Source: Clostridia bacterium (GTDB lineage: Bacteria; Bacillota; Clostridia; Oscillospirales; Acutalibacteraceae). From it: 64,000 nucleotides of DNA. Both the position numbers and the translations under genes were made by a program. Shown piece by piece: positions 43,368 through 52,711 of this stretch. A model generated the notes under the pieces. The model ran no database searches and was not told where the DNA came from. It saw nothing but the letters and a program-made list of their open reading frames with translations. The stretch spans positions 62,001 through 126,000 of the forward strand of contig JAFQCR010000015.1 of assembly GCA_017416345.1 (NCBI GenBank), in the 5' to 3' direction. Position 1 is the first letter of the stretch. Each line of letters opens with the position of its first letter.

Positions 43368-44556
43368 ATAAATCTCCGATATGCTCACGAAAACGCTTTT
43401 CCAAATCAGGTTTTAATTCAAGATTAACCACAGTTTCAACATGCTCGGTATGCGGGAACATATCAACGGGTTGGATTTTTCTGACCCTGTACCCTTTTCG
43501 GGTCAAGAACGACAAATCTCTTGCTAAGGTCTCGGGATTGCAGGAGATGTAAACTATCTTTTCGGGTGAAAGCTCAACAAGGCAACGCAAAAATTCAAGG
43601 CTTGCACCGGCTCTCGGCGGATCCATTATGACCACGTCATACTTCTCGCCTTTTCTTGCGGCTTTTACCATAAATTTGCCTGCGTCATCCTCGAAAAACT
43701 CAATATTTTTAACACAGTTAAGCTCGGCATTAACCTTTGCATCCTTGACGGCATCGGGGTTAAGCTCAACACCAACCACCGTTTTGGCTTTTTGGGATGC
43801 AATGATTCCGATAGTACCCGTGCCGCAATAAGCATCCAGCACCCTCTCATTACCCGTAAGCCCTGCAAGGTCGATAGCCTTGTTATAAAGCACCTCGGTC
43901 TGCGTGGGGTTGACCTGGTAAAACGCCTTGGGCGAGATTCTGAAACGGAAGCCGCAAAGGTCCTCCTCAATATAGCCGTTGCCGAGCAAAACTCTTGTTT
44001 CGTCACCCAAAACAAGGCTTGTGCGCTTGTTGTTGACGTTCTGCACAACGGTCGTTATCTCGGGATGTCGTGACAAAAGCGCATTAACAAACTGCGATTC
44101 CTTCGGAAATTCCATCTGCGAGGTCACAAGCACGACCATTATCTCACCACTTGAAAAGCCTCGTTTTATCAGCACGTGGCGCAAAAATCCCTTCATGGTA
44201 ACGTCATTAAAGGGACGAAGCTTGAAGCTTTTGAGCAGTTTTCGTACCGTCACGATAATTTCATCGGCCTTTTCGTCCTCGATAAGGCAGTTGTCAACCG
44301 GAATGATGGTATGGGTCGAGGACTGATACACGCCAGAAATTATTTCACCTTTGCGCTCACCGAATGCGGCCTGCACCTTGTTGCGATAATGGTACGGATG
44401 CTCCATACCGATTATCTCATTGACATGGTGATATTTTCCGAGCAGCTTTATCAGCTTGACCTGCTTAAAGCTCAACTGTTTTTCGTATGTAAGATTTTGT
44501 ATCTGACACCCACCGCATTTTTTACGGTACGGGCATTTTAATTCTTCTTTGTTCAT
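43360..44556 (-). CDS. RlmD/RumA-type 23S rRNA (uracil-5)-methyltransferase lacking TRAM domain
   Basis: The 398-residue protein starts directly with an iron-sulfur cysteine cluster (CPYRKKCGGCQIQNLTYEKQL), then has the central domain and a methyltransferase domain: AYCGTGTIG (SAM), VVIMDPPRAG and the catalytic Cys in VYISCNPETLARDL, ending HVETVVNLELK. It methylates C5 of a uridine in 23S rRNA or tRNA; site is not predictable. Most relatives begin with a TRAM domain, which this one lacks and its paralogue at 45116 has. GAGG precedes ATG. Confidence 0.9.
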   Translation of the reverse strand: MNKEELKCPYRKKCGGCQIQNLTYEKQLSFKQVKLIKLLGKYHHVNEIIGMEHPYHYRNKVQAAFGERKGEIISGVYQSSTHTIIPVDNCLIEDEKADEIIVTVRKLLKSFKLRPFNDVTMKGFLRHVLIKRGFSSGEIMVVLVTSQMEFPKESQFVNALLSRHPEITTVVQNVNNKRTSLVLGDETRVLLGNGYIEEDLCGFRFRISPKAFYQVNPTQTEVLYNKAIDLAGLTGNERVLDAYCGTGTIGIIASQKAKTVVGVELNPDAVKDAKVNAELNCVKNIEFFEDDAGKFMVKAARKGEKYDVVIMDPPRAGASLEFLRCLVELSPEKIVYISCNPETLARDLSFLTRKGYRVRKIQPVDMFPHTEHVETVVNLELKPDLEKRFREHIGDLYE

Positions 44557-44571
44557 TTTGTCCTCTAAAAA

Positions 44572-44925
44572 TCAATTATTATTCTTTGCTGTAGTAATCG
44601 ATGAAATGAGCAATTTGCGTATTTTGCTGCATTTAGCAAACAAATCTTTATATTCTTCCTCACTGATAATATGAGTGTCTTTAAACAAGCCCAGCCAATA
44701 ATCTGTTTCATAGCATTCCTTCAATGCAATTTGAAACTTATTGATAAAGTCCGCTTTGCTTGCCGCATAGTTGGCTTCGTGGATGTTCGCTCCGATGCTT
44801 GTTCCACTTCGCAATACTTGATTTAATAAAATATTACCTTTTCGTTTTTCTTTAACATCAGTACAAATATTGACAATATCAATTGCAAACTGTTTCGATA
44901 AATCAACTAAAAAATTTTCTTTCAT
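44572..44925 (-). CDS. Four-helix-bundle protein (23S rRNA intervening-sequence protein / Avd-like)
   Basis: The 117-residue protein has the family signature: LSKQFAIDIVNIC, LLNQVLRSGTSIGANIHEANYAASKADFINKFQIALKECYETDYWLGL and a final ISSITTAK. Members are encoded inside 23S rRNA intervening sequences or in diversity-generating retroelements (Avd), where they bind nucleic acid; free-standing copies have unknown roles. No reverse transcriptase or rRNA is near. It lies between two rlmD-type genes and directly behind the ATGAATT hairpin array. GAGG lies 7 bases before ATG. Confidence 0.9.
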   Translation of the reverse strand: MKENFLVDLSKQFAIDIVNICTDVKEKRKGNILLNQVLRSGTSIGANIHEANYAASKADFINKFQIALKECYETDYWLGLFKDTHIISEEEYKDLFAKCSKIRKLLISSITTAKNNN

Positions 44926-44950
44926 GGTAAGTCCTCATGATTAATGATTT

Positions 44951-45160
44951 GACACTACGTGTCATGAATTGAAGCCTACTGCTTCATGATTTCTCGTCAG
45001 CGTTCCGCCTCCTCCATGAATTGAATTGCGCGTTCAACCTTATGCGCCCGCAGGCGCAATTCATGGCGAAGCCAATTCATGAGTGCGTCGCACTCAATTC
45101 ATGCGCTTGCGCAATTCATTGTTGAAACAATTGTTTGTTCAAGCAAACAATTGTTTCAAC
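44951..45160. repeat. ATGAATT-linked hairpin array
   Basis: Seven stems with different sequences: GACAC/GTGTC (44951-44963), GAAGC/GCTTC (44971-44985), GCGCC/GGCGC (45044-45057), GGC/GCC (45065-45073), GAGTGC/GCACTC (45081-45095), GCGC/GCGC (45103-45112) and a perfect 17-bp stem (45121-45137 / 45144-45160). The linker is ATGAATT on the left and AATTCAT on the right of a central unpaired segment, so the orientation flips. The last stem lies inside the 3' end of the rlmD gene. Confidence 0.8.
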
Positions 45161-46477
45161 ATGTCCTGTTCTTGGGAACATATCAAAGGTTGCGGCTTTT
45201 ACGGTATCATAGCCGTGTTCCTTGAACAGCCTGCAATCTCTGGCCAAGGTTGCAGGGTCGCAGGAAACGTAAACAACACGGTCAGGTGCAAAGTCTTGGG
45301 TTATAGTTGCGATAAGCTCGGCGTCACAGCCCTTTCTCGGTGGGTCAACTATGATAACATCGGGCTTGATGCCGTCGTTTTTCAGCTTTTCGGCGGCCTT
45401 GGCGGCATCACCGCAGAAAAACTCGGCATTTTCAAAGCCGTTCTCAATTGCGTTGTGTTTAGCATCGGTGACAGCCTCGGGAATTATCTCAACGCCGATT
45501 ATTTTTTTGGCACTTTCAGCCATTGAAAGGCCTATAGTACCTGCGCCGCAATAAAGGTCAAGCACCGTTTTACCGTCAGGTTCGGCATATTCAGCGGCCT
45601 TTTCATAGAGCTTTTCGGCAACGTCGTGGTTGACCTGATAAAACGACAACGGATTGATTCTGACCTTAACACCGCACAAAATATCGGTAATATGGTCATC
45701 GCCATACAAGGTCACACATTTTTGACCCATAATTACGTTGGTCTTGTCCTTGTTCACGTTAAGCACGACCGATTTAAGGTCGTCACGGAAAACCGATTTC
45801 ATCTGCTCTACAAATTCATCGGATTTCGGCAAAGAATCACCGTTCACAACAAGGCAGACCATTATCTCCCCCGTCACCACAGCTTTTCTGAAATAAATAT
45901 GACGGATAAGCCCCTTATGCGTTTCTTCGTCATAAATTGATATGTTGTTTTTGAGCAAAAACTCCTTAAATACCGCAACAGCCTTGGAAAACTCTGTGGG
46001 TTGCAGAGCGCAATCGGGACAGTCAATAACACGGTGGCTATGACCTGCGAAGAATCCTATCTTAAGCTCCCCTTTTTCCAAGCTAACAGGGTACTGTGCC
46101 TTGTTGCGGTAGCCAACGGTGGCAAGACCAACAATAGGTTCAAACTCGGGGTCTACGCCGCCGATACGTTTCAGATTGTTTTTAACGTTATTTTCTTTGA
46201 TCAGCAGCTCGGTTTTATAATCAATATGCCTGAAGCTGCAGCCGCCGCATTTGGGGTAAGAAAGACAAGCGGCATCCACCCTGTTTTTTGACGGTGTGAT
46301 GATGCTGTGAATTTTTGCAAAAGCACAGTTGGGCTTGACCTTTAAAATATGTGCTTCAACCTCATCACCCGTGACGGCGGAATCGACAAAAACGGTCAGA
46401 CCGTCAATTTTGCCGACACCTGCACCCTGCAGGGTCGTATCAATGATTTTTAAATTTACAATGTCATTCTTTTTCAT
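45116..46477 (-). CDS. rlmD: RlmD/RumA-type 23S rRNA (uracil-5)-methyltransferase with TRAM domain
   Basis: The 453-residue protein has an N-terminal TRAM domain (GAGVGKIDGLTVFVDSAVTGD), cysteines of the iron-sulfur site (CLSYPKCGGC), the SAM motif LYCGAGTIGLS, VIIVDPPRKG and the catalytic Cys VYVSCDPATLARDC, ending at HVETIVCL. The last seven residues, NKQLFQQ, are encoded by an inverted copy of the preceding codons, so the C-terminus has been extended by a palindrome. Start ATG 46477 has AAAGGA upstream. It is the first of the rlmD-4HB-rlmD-like-TraX-GH43 run. Confidence 0.93.
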   Translation of the reverse strand: MKKNDIVNLKIIDTTLQGAGVGKIDGLTVFVDSAVTGDEVEAHILKVKPNCAFAKIHSIITPSKNRVDAACLSYPKCGGCSFRHIDYKTELLIKENNVKNNLKRIGGVDPEFEPIVGLATVGYRNKAQYPVSLEKGELKIGFFAGHSHRVIDCPDCALQPTEFSKAVAVFKEFLLKNNISIYDEETHKGLIRHIYFRKAVVTGEIMVCLVVNGDSLPKSDEFVEQMKSVFRDDLKSVVLNVNKDKTNVIMGQKCVTLYGDDHITDILCGVKVRINPLSFYQVNHDVAEKLYEKAAEYAEPDGKTVLDLYCGAGTIGLSMAESAKKIIGVEIIPEAVTDAKHNAIENGFENAEFFCGDAAKAAEKLKNDGIKPDVIIVDPPRKGCDAELIATITQDFAPDRVVYVSCDPATLARDCRLFKEHGYDTVKAATFDMFPRTGHVETIVCLNKQLFQQ

Positions 46478-46540
46478 AAAAAATCCTTTGAATAAATGAA
46501 AATAACGGGTCAAAAATAAATACGAAAAGGAGTGATAAAA

Positions 46541-46783
46541 ATGTTTGATAAGATCTGTCTTATTCTTTTGATCATCGGCGGACTCAACTGGGGCAGTATC
46601 GGTCTTTTCCAGTTTGACCTTGTGGCCTGGGCATTCGGCGGTCAGGATGCACTTTTCAGCCGAATCGTCTACACACTTGTAGCCTTGTCGGCAGTTTGGT
46701 GCATTTCCCTTCTCTTCAGAGACAACACCGAAGCAGGCGACAGCAACGATATGGATATGCCGATGGCAAGCGGTTCACATTAA
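46541..46783 (+). CDS. DUF378-family small membrane protein
   Basis: The 80-residue protein has two helices: ICLILLIIGGLNWGSIGLFQFDLVAWAFGG and IVYTLVALSAVWCISLLF. The NWGxxG...D...FG pattern defines DUF378, a family of unknown function common in Firmicutes and other bacteria. AAAGGAG is 8 bases before ATG 46541. The Met/Asp tail (SNDMDMPMASGSH) is poorly conserved. It is divergent from rlmD and ends before a double hairpin. Confidence 0.88.
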   Translation: MFDKICLILLIIGGLNWGSIGLFQFDLVAWAFGGQDALFSRIVYTLVALSAVWCISLLFRDNTEAGDSNDMDMPMASGSH

Positions 46784-46793
46784 AATCCCCCAG

Positions 46794-46841
46794 CCAAACA
46801 CTGCGTGTTTGCCAGCCCCCTTTAGTCAAGGGGGCCTTTTA
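46794..46841 (+). terminator. Double-hairpin terminator after the DUF378 gene
   Basis: CAAACAC/GTGTTTG comes first, then GCCCCCTT (46815-46822) / AAGGGGGC (46828-46835) with CTTTTATT. The second stem and its flanks match the minus strand of 9183-9210 except for about one base in the loop. Confidence 0.8.
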
Positions 46842-46863
46842 TTATCATCGCTTGCGGTCGCGA

Positions 46864-48759
46864 CTATCTTTTAGGCTCCCATCTTCCTTTGGCTTTAAAG
46901 ACCTTGGCTTTTTGAGGCTTACCCTTTTGCGGCTTGCGACCGTTATTTTGGGTCGGTTTATTGCCGTAGCCCGGTGCATTGATAAGGCAATCGGGTCCAT
47001 TGCCTATAAGGTCGGTTCGGCCGCAGTCTTTCAGTGCCTTTAACACAATAGCTTTATTTTCGGGCTTAAAATACTGCAACAAAGCCCTTTGCTCGGCTTT
47101 TTGGGACGGCGTTTTGGGAACAAACACACGCTCCATTGTATAAGGGTCAAGCTCGGTATAGTACATACAGGTCGAGATCGTACCGGGTGTTGGGTAAAAA
47201 TCCTGCACCTGTTCGGGACGCATTTTGTTTTGCTTCAAGAAAAGCGCAAGCTCAATGGCATCAGACATTCGGCAACCGGGGTGGCTTGACATAAGATACG
47301 GCACAAGGTATTGCTCCTTGCCTATCTGCTTGGTAATACTATAAAATCTTTTGACAAATCTGCGGTAGGTTTCGATATGCGGTTTACCCATTTTATCAAG
47401 CACCGCATCCGAGCAATGCTCGGGCGCAACCTTTAGCTGACCGCTTACGTGGTGCTCAACCAGCTCACGGAAAAACTCGTCGTTTTTATCCTCCAAAAGA
47501 TAGTCAAAACGGATTCCCGAACGGATAAAAACCTTTTTAACACCTTTGATTGCTCTTATCTTTCGGAGCATTTGGAGGTATTCGGTGTGGTCACATTCAA
47601 GGTTTTTGCAGGGTGTGGGAGCGAGACATTTTTTGCCCTTGCAAAGCCCCTTTTCTATCTGCTTTTGGCAGGATACCTGACGGAAATTTGCAGTAGGGCC
47701 GCCGACATCATGGATATAGCCCTTAAAATGAGGATTCTCGGTCAGCAATTTCACCTCGTCAAGCACCGACTGCTCACTTCTTGTTGCGATCTGACGGCCC
47801 TGGTGATACGCAATTGAACAGAAGTTGCACGCACCGAAGCAGCCACGGTTATGAGTGACCGAAAACTCGACCTCTTTTATGGCAGGAACACCGCCTAAAG
47901 CCTCATATTTGGGGTGGTAATATCTCATATAAGGCAAAGCATAAACCGCATCCAATTCCTCAGTAGTCAGTACACGCATAGGTTTATTCTGAACAACATA
48001 AACGTTGCCGTGCTTTTGAACGATACGCTTGCCTCTTACAGCATCCTGTTCATCGTATTCGATTCTGCAGGCTGTTGCATAATGGTGCTTTGACTGCCTG
48101 CAATCCTCAAAAGACGGCACGGTCAAGGCATTTATTCCGACAACCGAATCGGTTTTATAAACCGTTCCGTCAATGTCGGTCAAGGTACTGATATGCTCGC
48201 CGTTGTTCAATCTGTCGGCAATCTCTTTTGTCTGCAATTCGCCCATACCAAAGCTCAAAAGGTCGGCATCGGAATCAATAATGACCGACGGCATAACGCT
48301 GTCCGACCAATAGTCATAATGAGCAAAACGGCGCAGAGAAGCCTCTACGCCGCCGATTATCAGCGGAATATCACCGTACACCCTTCTTACAAGCCTTGAA
48401 TAGACCGTTACTGCGCGGTCGGGACGAAGTCCTGCTTTGGCACCCGGAGAATACATATCCTCACTTCTGGGCTTTTTGGCGGCGGTATAGTGCGCCACCA
48501 TGGAGTCGATATTACCCGAATTGACCATAAATCCCAAACGGGGACGGCCAAATTCAGTAATACTTTCCTCATTTTTCCAATCGGGCTGTGCGATGATACC
48601 GACCCTATATCCGTTGTTTTCAAGCACACGGGATATAATGGCCGTGCCAAAGGAAGGATGGTCGACATAAGCGTCACCCGTTACGATGACGAAATCGACC
48701 TCATCCCAACCTCTGGATTCCATATCTTTTCTGTTTACGGGAAGAAAACCGTTATTCAT
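46864..48759 (-). CDS. ygiQ: YgiQ-family radical SAM protein
   Basis: The 631-residue protein has the YgiQ opening [47 protein letters not shown], and the radical SAM cysteines in [19 protein letters not shown]. The Lys/Arg-rich tail is typical. The substrate and reaction are unknown. Its ATG overlaps the ftsK stop by 8 bases, so it belongs to the tepA-ftsK-ygiQ run. Confidence 0.94.
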   Translation of the reverse strand: MNNGFLPVNRKDMESRGWDEVDFVIVTGDAYVDHPSFGTAIISRVLENNGYRVGIIAQPDWKNEESITEFGRPRLGFMVNSGNIDSMVAHYTAAKKPRSEDMYSPGAKAGLRPDRAVTVYSRLVRRVYGDIPLIIGGVEASLRRFAHYDYWSDSVMPSVIIDSDADLLSFGMGELQTKEIADRLNNGEHISTLTDIDGTVYKTDSVVGINALTVPSFEDCRQSKHHYATACRIEYDEQDAVRGKRIVQKHGNVYVVQNKPMRVLTTEELDAVYALPYMRYYHPKYEALGGVPAIKEVEFSVTHNRGCFGACNFCSIAYHQGRQIATRSEQSVLDEVKLLTENPHFKGYIHDVGGPTANFRQVSCQKQIEKGLCKGKKCLAPTPCKNLECDHTEYLQMLRKIRAIKGVKKVFIRSGIRFDYLLEDKNDEFFRELVEHHVSGQLKVAPEHCSDAVLDKMGKPHIETYRRFVKRFYSITKQIGKEQYLVPYLMSSHPGCRMSDAIELALFLKQNKMRPEQVQDFYPTPGTISTCMYYTELDPYTMERVFVPKTPSQKAEQRALLQYFKPENKAIVLKALKDCGRTDLIGNGPDCLINAPGYGNKPTQNNGRKPQKGKPQKAKVFKAKGRWEPKR

Positions 48760-51238
48760 TATCCGAACTACCTGCTTTTTTCTCTAACCATTGTTCCTTT
48801 GTGATGAGTACCTGACGGGGCTTGGAGCCTTCGTACGGACCTACGACTCCTCTCTCCTCCATCATATCAACGATACGTGCGGCACGGGCATAACCGAGCT
48901 TCAGCTTACGCTGGAGCAACGAGGTCGAAGCCTGTCCCATATCGATAACGCACTCGATGGCGGCATCAAGCATCGGATCACCGTCATCGTCAACAGCATC
49001 CTCGGGCAGACCGCTCTTGGCGGCCTTTTCCTTGGCGGCCTGACGCTCGATCTCCTGAATGACATCCTCGTCATACTCGTTTCTGTGGTCGGACTTAAGG
49101 TACTGAACGACCTTTTCAACCTCTGAATCACTAACAAAGCAACCCTGGATACGCTCGGGCTTGATGGCACCCGTCGGGAAGAACAGCATATCACCCTTAC
49201 CCATCAGCTTTTCGGCACCGCCGACGTCAATGATGGTACGGCTATCGACCTGCGAAGAAACTGCAAAAGCGATTCGGGTGGGAATATTGGCCTTGATAAG
49301 ACCGGTAACAACGTCAACCGACGGACGCTGTGTTGCAACTATCAAATAGATACCGGCGGCACGTGCCTTTTGAGCCAGGCGGCAGATAGAATCCTCAACC
49401 TCGCCGGGTGCGGTCATCATAAGGTCGGCAAGCTCGTCGATGATAATGACCATCTGCGGCATCTTCATAAGGTCGTCACGCTTCTCGGCAAGCTCGTTAA
49501 AGCCTGCGATATTACGTACATCATTTTCCGCAAACAGTTTATATCGCTTTTCCATTTCAAGAACAGCCCAACCTAAGGCACCTGCGGCCTTTCTGGGGTC
49601 GGTCACAACGGGGACGATAAGATGCGGAATACCGTTATATATGCCCAATTCAACAACCTTGGGGTCGATAAGCAAAAGCTTTACCTCATCGGGAGTAGCC
49701 TTGAAAAGGATACTCATAATGATAGAGTTGATACATACCGATTTACCCGAGCCCGTAGCACCTGCGATAAGTCCGTGGGGCATTTTGGCGATATCGGCCA
49801 CCCTCTGTTCACCCGAAATATCCTTACCGAGCGCAACAGAAAGCTTGGATTTTGAACTTGAGAAGACCTGCGAATCAATGATCTCACGGATCTTTACGAT
49901 GCTGGTATTCTTGTTGGGGACCTCAATACCTACGGCAGGCTTATTGGGGATAGGTGCCTCGATTCTGACACCTGCGGTAGCAAGGTTCAGAGCGATATCA
50001 TCAGAAAGATTGGTTATCTTGCTGATCTTGACACCTGCGGCAGGCTGAAGCTCGTATCGGGTGACCGAAGGACCTCGGCTGATGTTGATTATCCTTGATT
50101 CAACACCAAAGCTGCGGAGCGTGTCGACCAGCAAGGTAGCGGTCGATTCAAGCTCGGCAGTAATATTTTTGGCACTTTCGGCCGAAGGCTCCGACAGCAA
50201 GGAAACGGGAGGATATTTGTATTCCTTTGAACCGGTATCAAACGAAATTGCGCTACCCTCGGGCACCTCAAAGGTCATCGGCTTTGCTTTTGAATCGGCA
50301 TCGGAATTAACTTTGTTAATAATATCGGAAACATCACCGTTACCGTTTTCGGGAGCGGTGTTTTCAGCGGCCGCCTCTTCGTCGGCACGCTTGGAAATTG
50401 CCTCGGCAGTAGACTCGACGGTCGGCTTGGGAGGAATGGGCTTGGAGGGCTTCTGACCGGGACGGATATCGACGCTCATTTCGTCGCTGTCAAGGTCACG
50501 GTATTTTTTGACGACCTCCTCCTGCTGTTCCTCTATGGATCTCGGTTGTTCCTCCTCGGGCTGAGGCTCATCACCGTCAAGCGGAATATCAACATTGACC
50601 TTACCCTTTTTGCGCTCCATATGATGCTCGTAAGCATCCTCGGCAACCTGTTCGATCTTCTTGACAGGCTTGCTGACCGCCTTGAACAGCGAAATAAGTG
50701 TTGTTCCGGTCATCAGCATCAAGGTGGTAAGCACAAGGATAAGACAAACTATCCATGCACCGGGAGATTTGAACAACGCAAACATCGGGAAGCCGAGCAA
50801 AGCTCCGAAAACGCCGGTCGAAGCGTGTCCCTTATCCCAAGCAACGGAAAAGCTTTCGGAATAGTTTTTAACATCGGGCGCAATGGACAGAATATGTACA
50901 AACGCCGAAACCAAAAACACAAACACAGCCAGCTCAACAATACGCACAAGCGCTTTGCCCTTAAGCTTGTCCAATGCGAGGAACACGGCCGCAACACCCA
51001 AAAGAATGGGCGCTAAATAGCCGAAGAAGCCAAAAAGTCCAAGCACAAAATTATGCATGGCAAGCCAACCGCCCTCACCCTTGATGATGGCAGCCAGCAG
51101 CAAAAGCACAGCCGACATAAACATTATGACCGAAGCAACGTGCCTTTTGGCAGAAGAGGAATTCTGATTTTCCTCCGGTTTCTTGGGTGCGGTATTGCCC
51201 GTTCCCTTCTTGGTTGAATTGTTCTTTTTCTTTGCCAT
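48752..51238 (-). CDS. ftsK: DNA translocase FtsK/SpoIIIE
   Basis: An 828-residue protein: four or five membrane helices (about 30-190), an acidic and Pro-rich linker (about 215-330), the alpha/beta motor with Walker [13 protein letters not shown] (about 490) and [17 protein letters not shown]-like DNA-tracking region, and a C-terminal winged-helix gamma domain ([27 protein letters not shown]). It pumps DNA at the septum during division or sporulation. AAAGGAG is 7 bases before ATG. Confidence 0.96.
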   Translation of the reverse strand: MAKKKNNSTKKGTGNTAPKKPEENQNSSSAKRHVASVIMFMSAVLLLLAAIIKGEGGWLAMHNFVLGLFGFFGYLAPILLGVAAVFLALDKLKGKALVRIVELAVFVFLVSAFVHILSIAPDVKNYSESFSVAWDKGHASTGVFGALLGFPMFALFKSPGAWIVCLILVLTTLMLMTGTTLISLFKAVSKPVKKIEQVAEDAYEHHMERKKGKVNVDIPLDGDEPQPEEEQPRSIEEQQEEVVKKYRDLDSDEMSVDIRPGQKPSKPIPPKPTVESTAEAISKRADEEAAAENTAPENGNGDVSDIINKVNSDADSKAKPMTFEVPEGSAISFDTGSKEYKYPPVSLLSEPSAESAKNITAELESTATLLVDTLRSFGVESRIINISRGPSVTRYELQPAAGVKISKITNLSDDIALNLATAGVRIEAPIPNKPAVGIEVPNKNTSIVKIREIIDSQVFSSSKSKLSVALGKDISGEQRVADIAKMPHGLIAGATGSGKSVCINSIIMSILFKATPDEVKLLLIDPKVVELGIYNGIPHLIVPVVTDPRKAAGALGWAVLEMEKRYKLFAENDVRNIAGFNELAEKRDDLMKMPQMVIIIDELADLMMTAPGEVEDSICRLAQKARAAGIYLIVATQRPSVDVVTGLIKANIPTRIAFAVSSQVDSRTIIDVGGAEKLMGKGDMLFFPTGAIKPERIQGCFVSDSEVEKVVQYLKSDHRNEYDEDVIQEIERQAAKEKAAKSGLPEDAVDDDGDPMLDAAIECVIDMGQASTSLLQRKLKLGYARAARIVDMMEERGVVGPYEGSKPRQVLITKEQWLEKKAGSSDNE

Positions 51239-51282
51239 TATGTAACTCCTTTAACTCTCAAAAAAATATGTACAAGGCGTGT

Positions 51283-51990
51283 TCACGCCTTTTCTATCAT
51301 ACTGTACAGCTCACCGATAACATCGGACAGCGACCCGATCTTATCGATAAGTCCGCATTCTACCGCCATTTTGCCGTCCAATACAGTACCCATATCGGTG
51401 GTAAGCTCGTCGGTGTTCATCATAAATCCCGAAAACCTTTCCTCCGTGATATTGGAATTTGTGACTACAAAATCGGTTATGCGCTTTTGCATTCTTTCAA
51501 AATAATTGAGCGTTTGCGGAACACCCAAAACCAGTCCCGTTGTTCTTACGGGATGCACCGTCATGGTAGCCGACGGCACTATAAACGAGCACTTGGCCGA
51601 CACAGCCAACGGCACTCCGATCGAATGACCGCCGCCAAGCACCAGCGACACGGTAGGCTTGCTCATACCGCTTATCATCTCGGCTAAAGCAAGTCCCGCT
51701 TCAACATCGCCGCCAACTGTGTTGAGCACTATAAGCATTCCCTCGATCTTCGGGTCCTGCTCAACCGCAACGAGCTGAGGTATAACGTGCTCATATTTGG
51801 TGGTCTTGGTATCGGGAGGAAGTACTCCGTGACCCTCGATCTGACCTATTACGGTCAAACAATGGATGCAATGCTTACCGCCCTCGGGTGTAACGGCACC
51901 CGATTGCCTGATCTGCTCCCAAACACCGTCAGAGCCGTTATTCAAACCGCTGTTTTCACCGTTTTCGGTATTGTTTTTCTTGTCAGACAT
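51283..51990 (-). CDS. tepA: ClpP-like serine protease, TepA/YmfB family
   Basis: The 235-residue protein has a polar N-terminal 50 residues and a ClpP/crotonase-fold domain: MLIVLNTVGGDVEAGLALAEMI, nucleophile Ser in GGGHSIGVPLAVSA, catalytic His in ATMTVHPVRTTG. Unlike ClpP it is longer and has no partner ATPase motif. TepA was named for an effect on protein export in Bacillus. It precedes ftsK by 44 bases, as in many Firmicutes. GAGGGTGG lies just before ATG 51990. Confidence 0.88.
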   Translation of the reverse strand: MSDKKNNTENGENSGLNNGSDGVWEQIRQSGAVTPEGGKHCIHCLTVIGQIEGHGVLPPDTKTTKYEHVIPQLVAVEQDPKIEGMLIVLNTVGGDVEAGLALAEMISGMSKPTVSLVLGGGHSIGVPLAVSAKCSFIVPSATMTVHPVRTTGLVLGVPQTLNYFERMQKRITDFVVTNSNITEERFSGFMMNTDELTTDMGTVLDGKMAVECGLIDKIGSLSDVIGELYSMIEKA

Positions 51991-52128
51991 CAATATCCAC
52001 CCTCAAATAGTGATTTATTGATATCATTCCACAAAATACACACAATTATACATCATTAGAATACCACAAATTGTGGCGCAATTCAAGAACTATTTACTAT
52101 TATTTATAATAAATATAATAAAATACAC

Positions 52129-52656
52129 CTATTTGGGCTCTTTAAATATCACTCCGTAGGTATCGCATACGGTCTTAGCAAAAATGACAGCGGTTTTATA
52201 GATATTTTCCACCATATCGCATACTCCGGCACTCGACGGGAAACGTATATTTTCCATTATAACGGGTGATATTTTTTTGAGCGGATGATAGTCGTATAAA
52301 GCATTGACAAATACGATCCTACCCGTGGAATTTTCCCGTTCTTTACGAAGTCTTGAGGCCAACCTGAACGAAACCGAACCCGAATCGGTCGAGTCGGTAT
52401 AAATATTGAAAAGCTCGGCAGACTTTTCTTTTGCGCAGGAAAACGAAGGCACGTATACAATATTCTCTTTATCATTTCCGATAATACTGTATTCCCTCTC
52501 AAAGCCCGAAGGCCGAACGGTGCTACACTTGATGCCGTTGTACCGTAATGCACCGACCAAAAAAGGTATATAAACTTCCAAAACCTCACTCATAAGCCGT
52601 GAATCGGCACAAAGCGAGGAATCCTCAAACCCTTCTAATATCAATACTGAAATCAC
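52129..52656 (-). CDS. Unknown protein, faintly like an N-acetylmuramoyl amidase fold
   Basis: I do not recognise this 175-residue protein. It lacks membrane segments. The order of features (DSRLMSEVLEVYIPFLVGAL, VFVNALYDYHPL, SPVIMENIRFPSSAGVCDMVENIYKTAVIFAKTVCDTYG) loosely follows Amidase_3, with a Glu in VIMEN where the catalytic Glu would be, but the zinc ligands are not clear, so it may be a degenerate or unrelated relative. I choose GTG 52656 because GGAGG lies 8 bases upstream; ATG 52671 precedes that site. The site is inside a long hairpin. Confidence 0.6.
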   Translation of the reverse strand: MISVLILEGFEDSSLCADSRLMSEVLEVYIPFLVGALRYNGIKCSTVRPSGFEREYSIIGNDKENIVYVPSFSCAKEKSAELFNIYTDSTDSGSVSFRLASRLRKERENSTGRIVFVNALYDYHPLKKISPVIMENIRFPSSAGVCDMVENIYKTAVIFAKTVCDTYGVIFKEPK

Positions 52657-52657
52657 A

Positions 52658-52692
52658 AAGACCACCTCCATACATTGTATGAAGGCGGTCTT
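52658..52692 (-). promoter_or_regulatory. Hairpin masking the ribosome site of the unknown gene
   Basis: AAGACC/GGTCTT, CCT/AGG and CATA/TATG stack into one stem with two mismatches. GGAGG (52669-52665) is in one arm and the GTG start directly outside. It may also end clpC transcripts weakly. Confidence 0.5.
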
Positions 52693-52711
52693 ATTTTGTT
52701 ATTTTACGGCA

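Noticed and set aside
44572..44925. Four-helix-bundle gene as Avd of a diversity-generating retroelement
   Set aside because: No reverse transcriptase and no template/variable repeat pair is visible in the window.
44951..45120. The array as a CRISPR locus
   Set aside because: The constant unit is only 7 bases, the intervening units are palindromes of 9-15 bases, orientation flips midway, and no cas gene is near.
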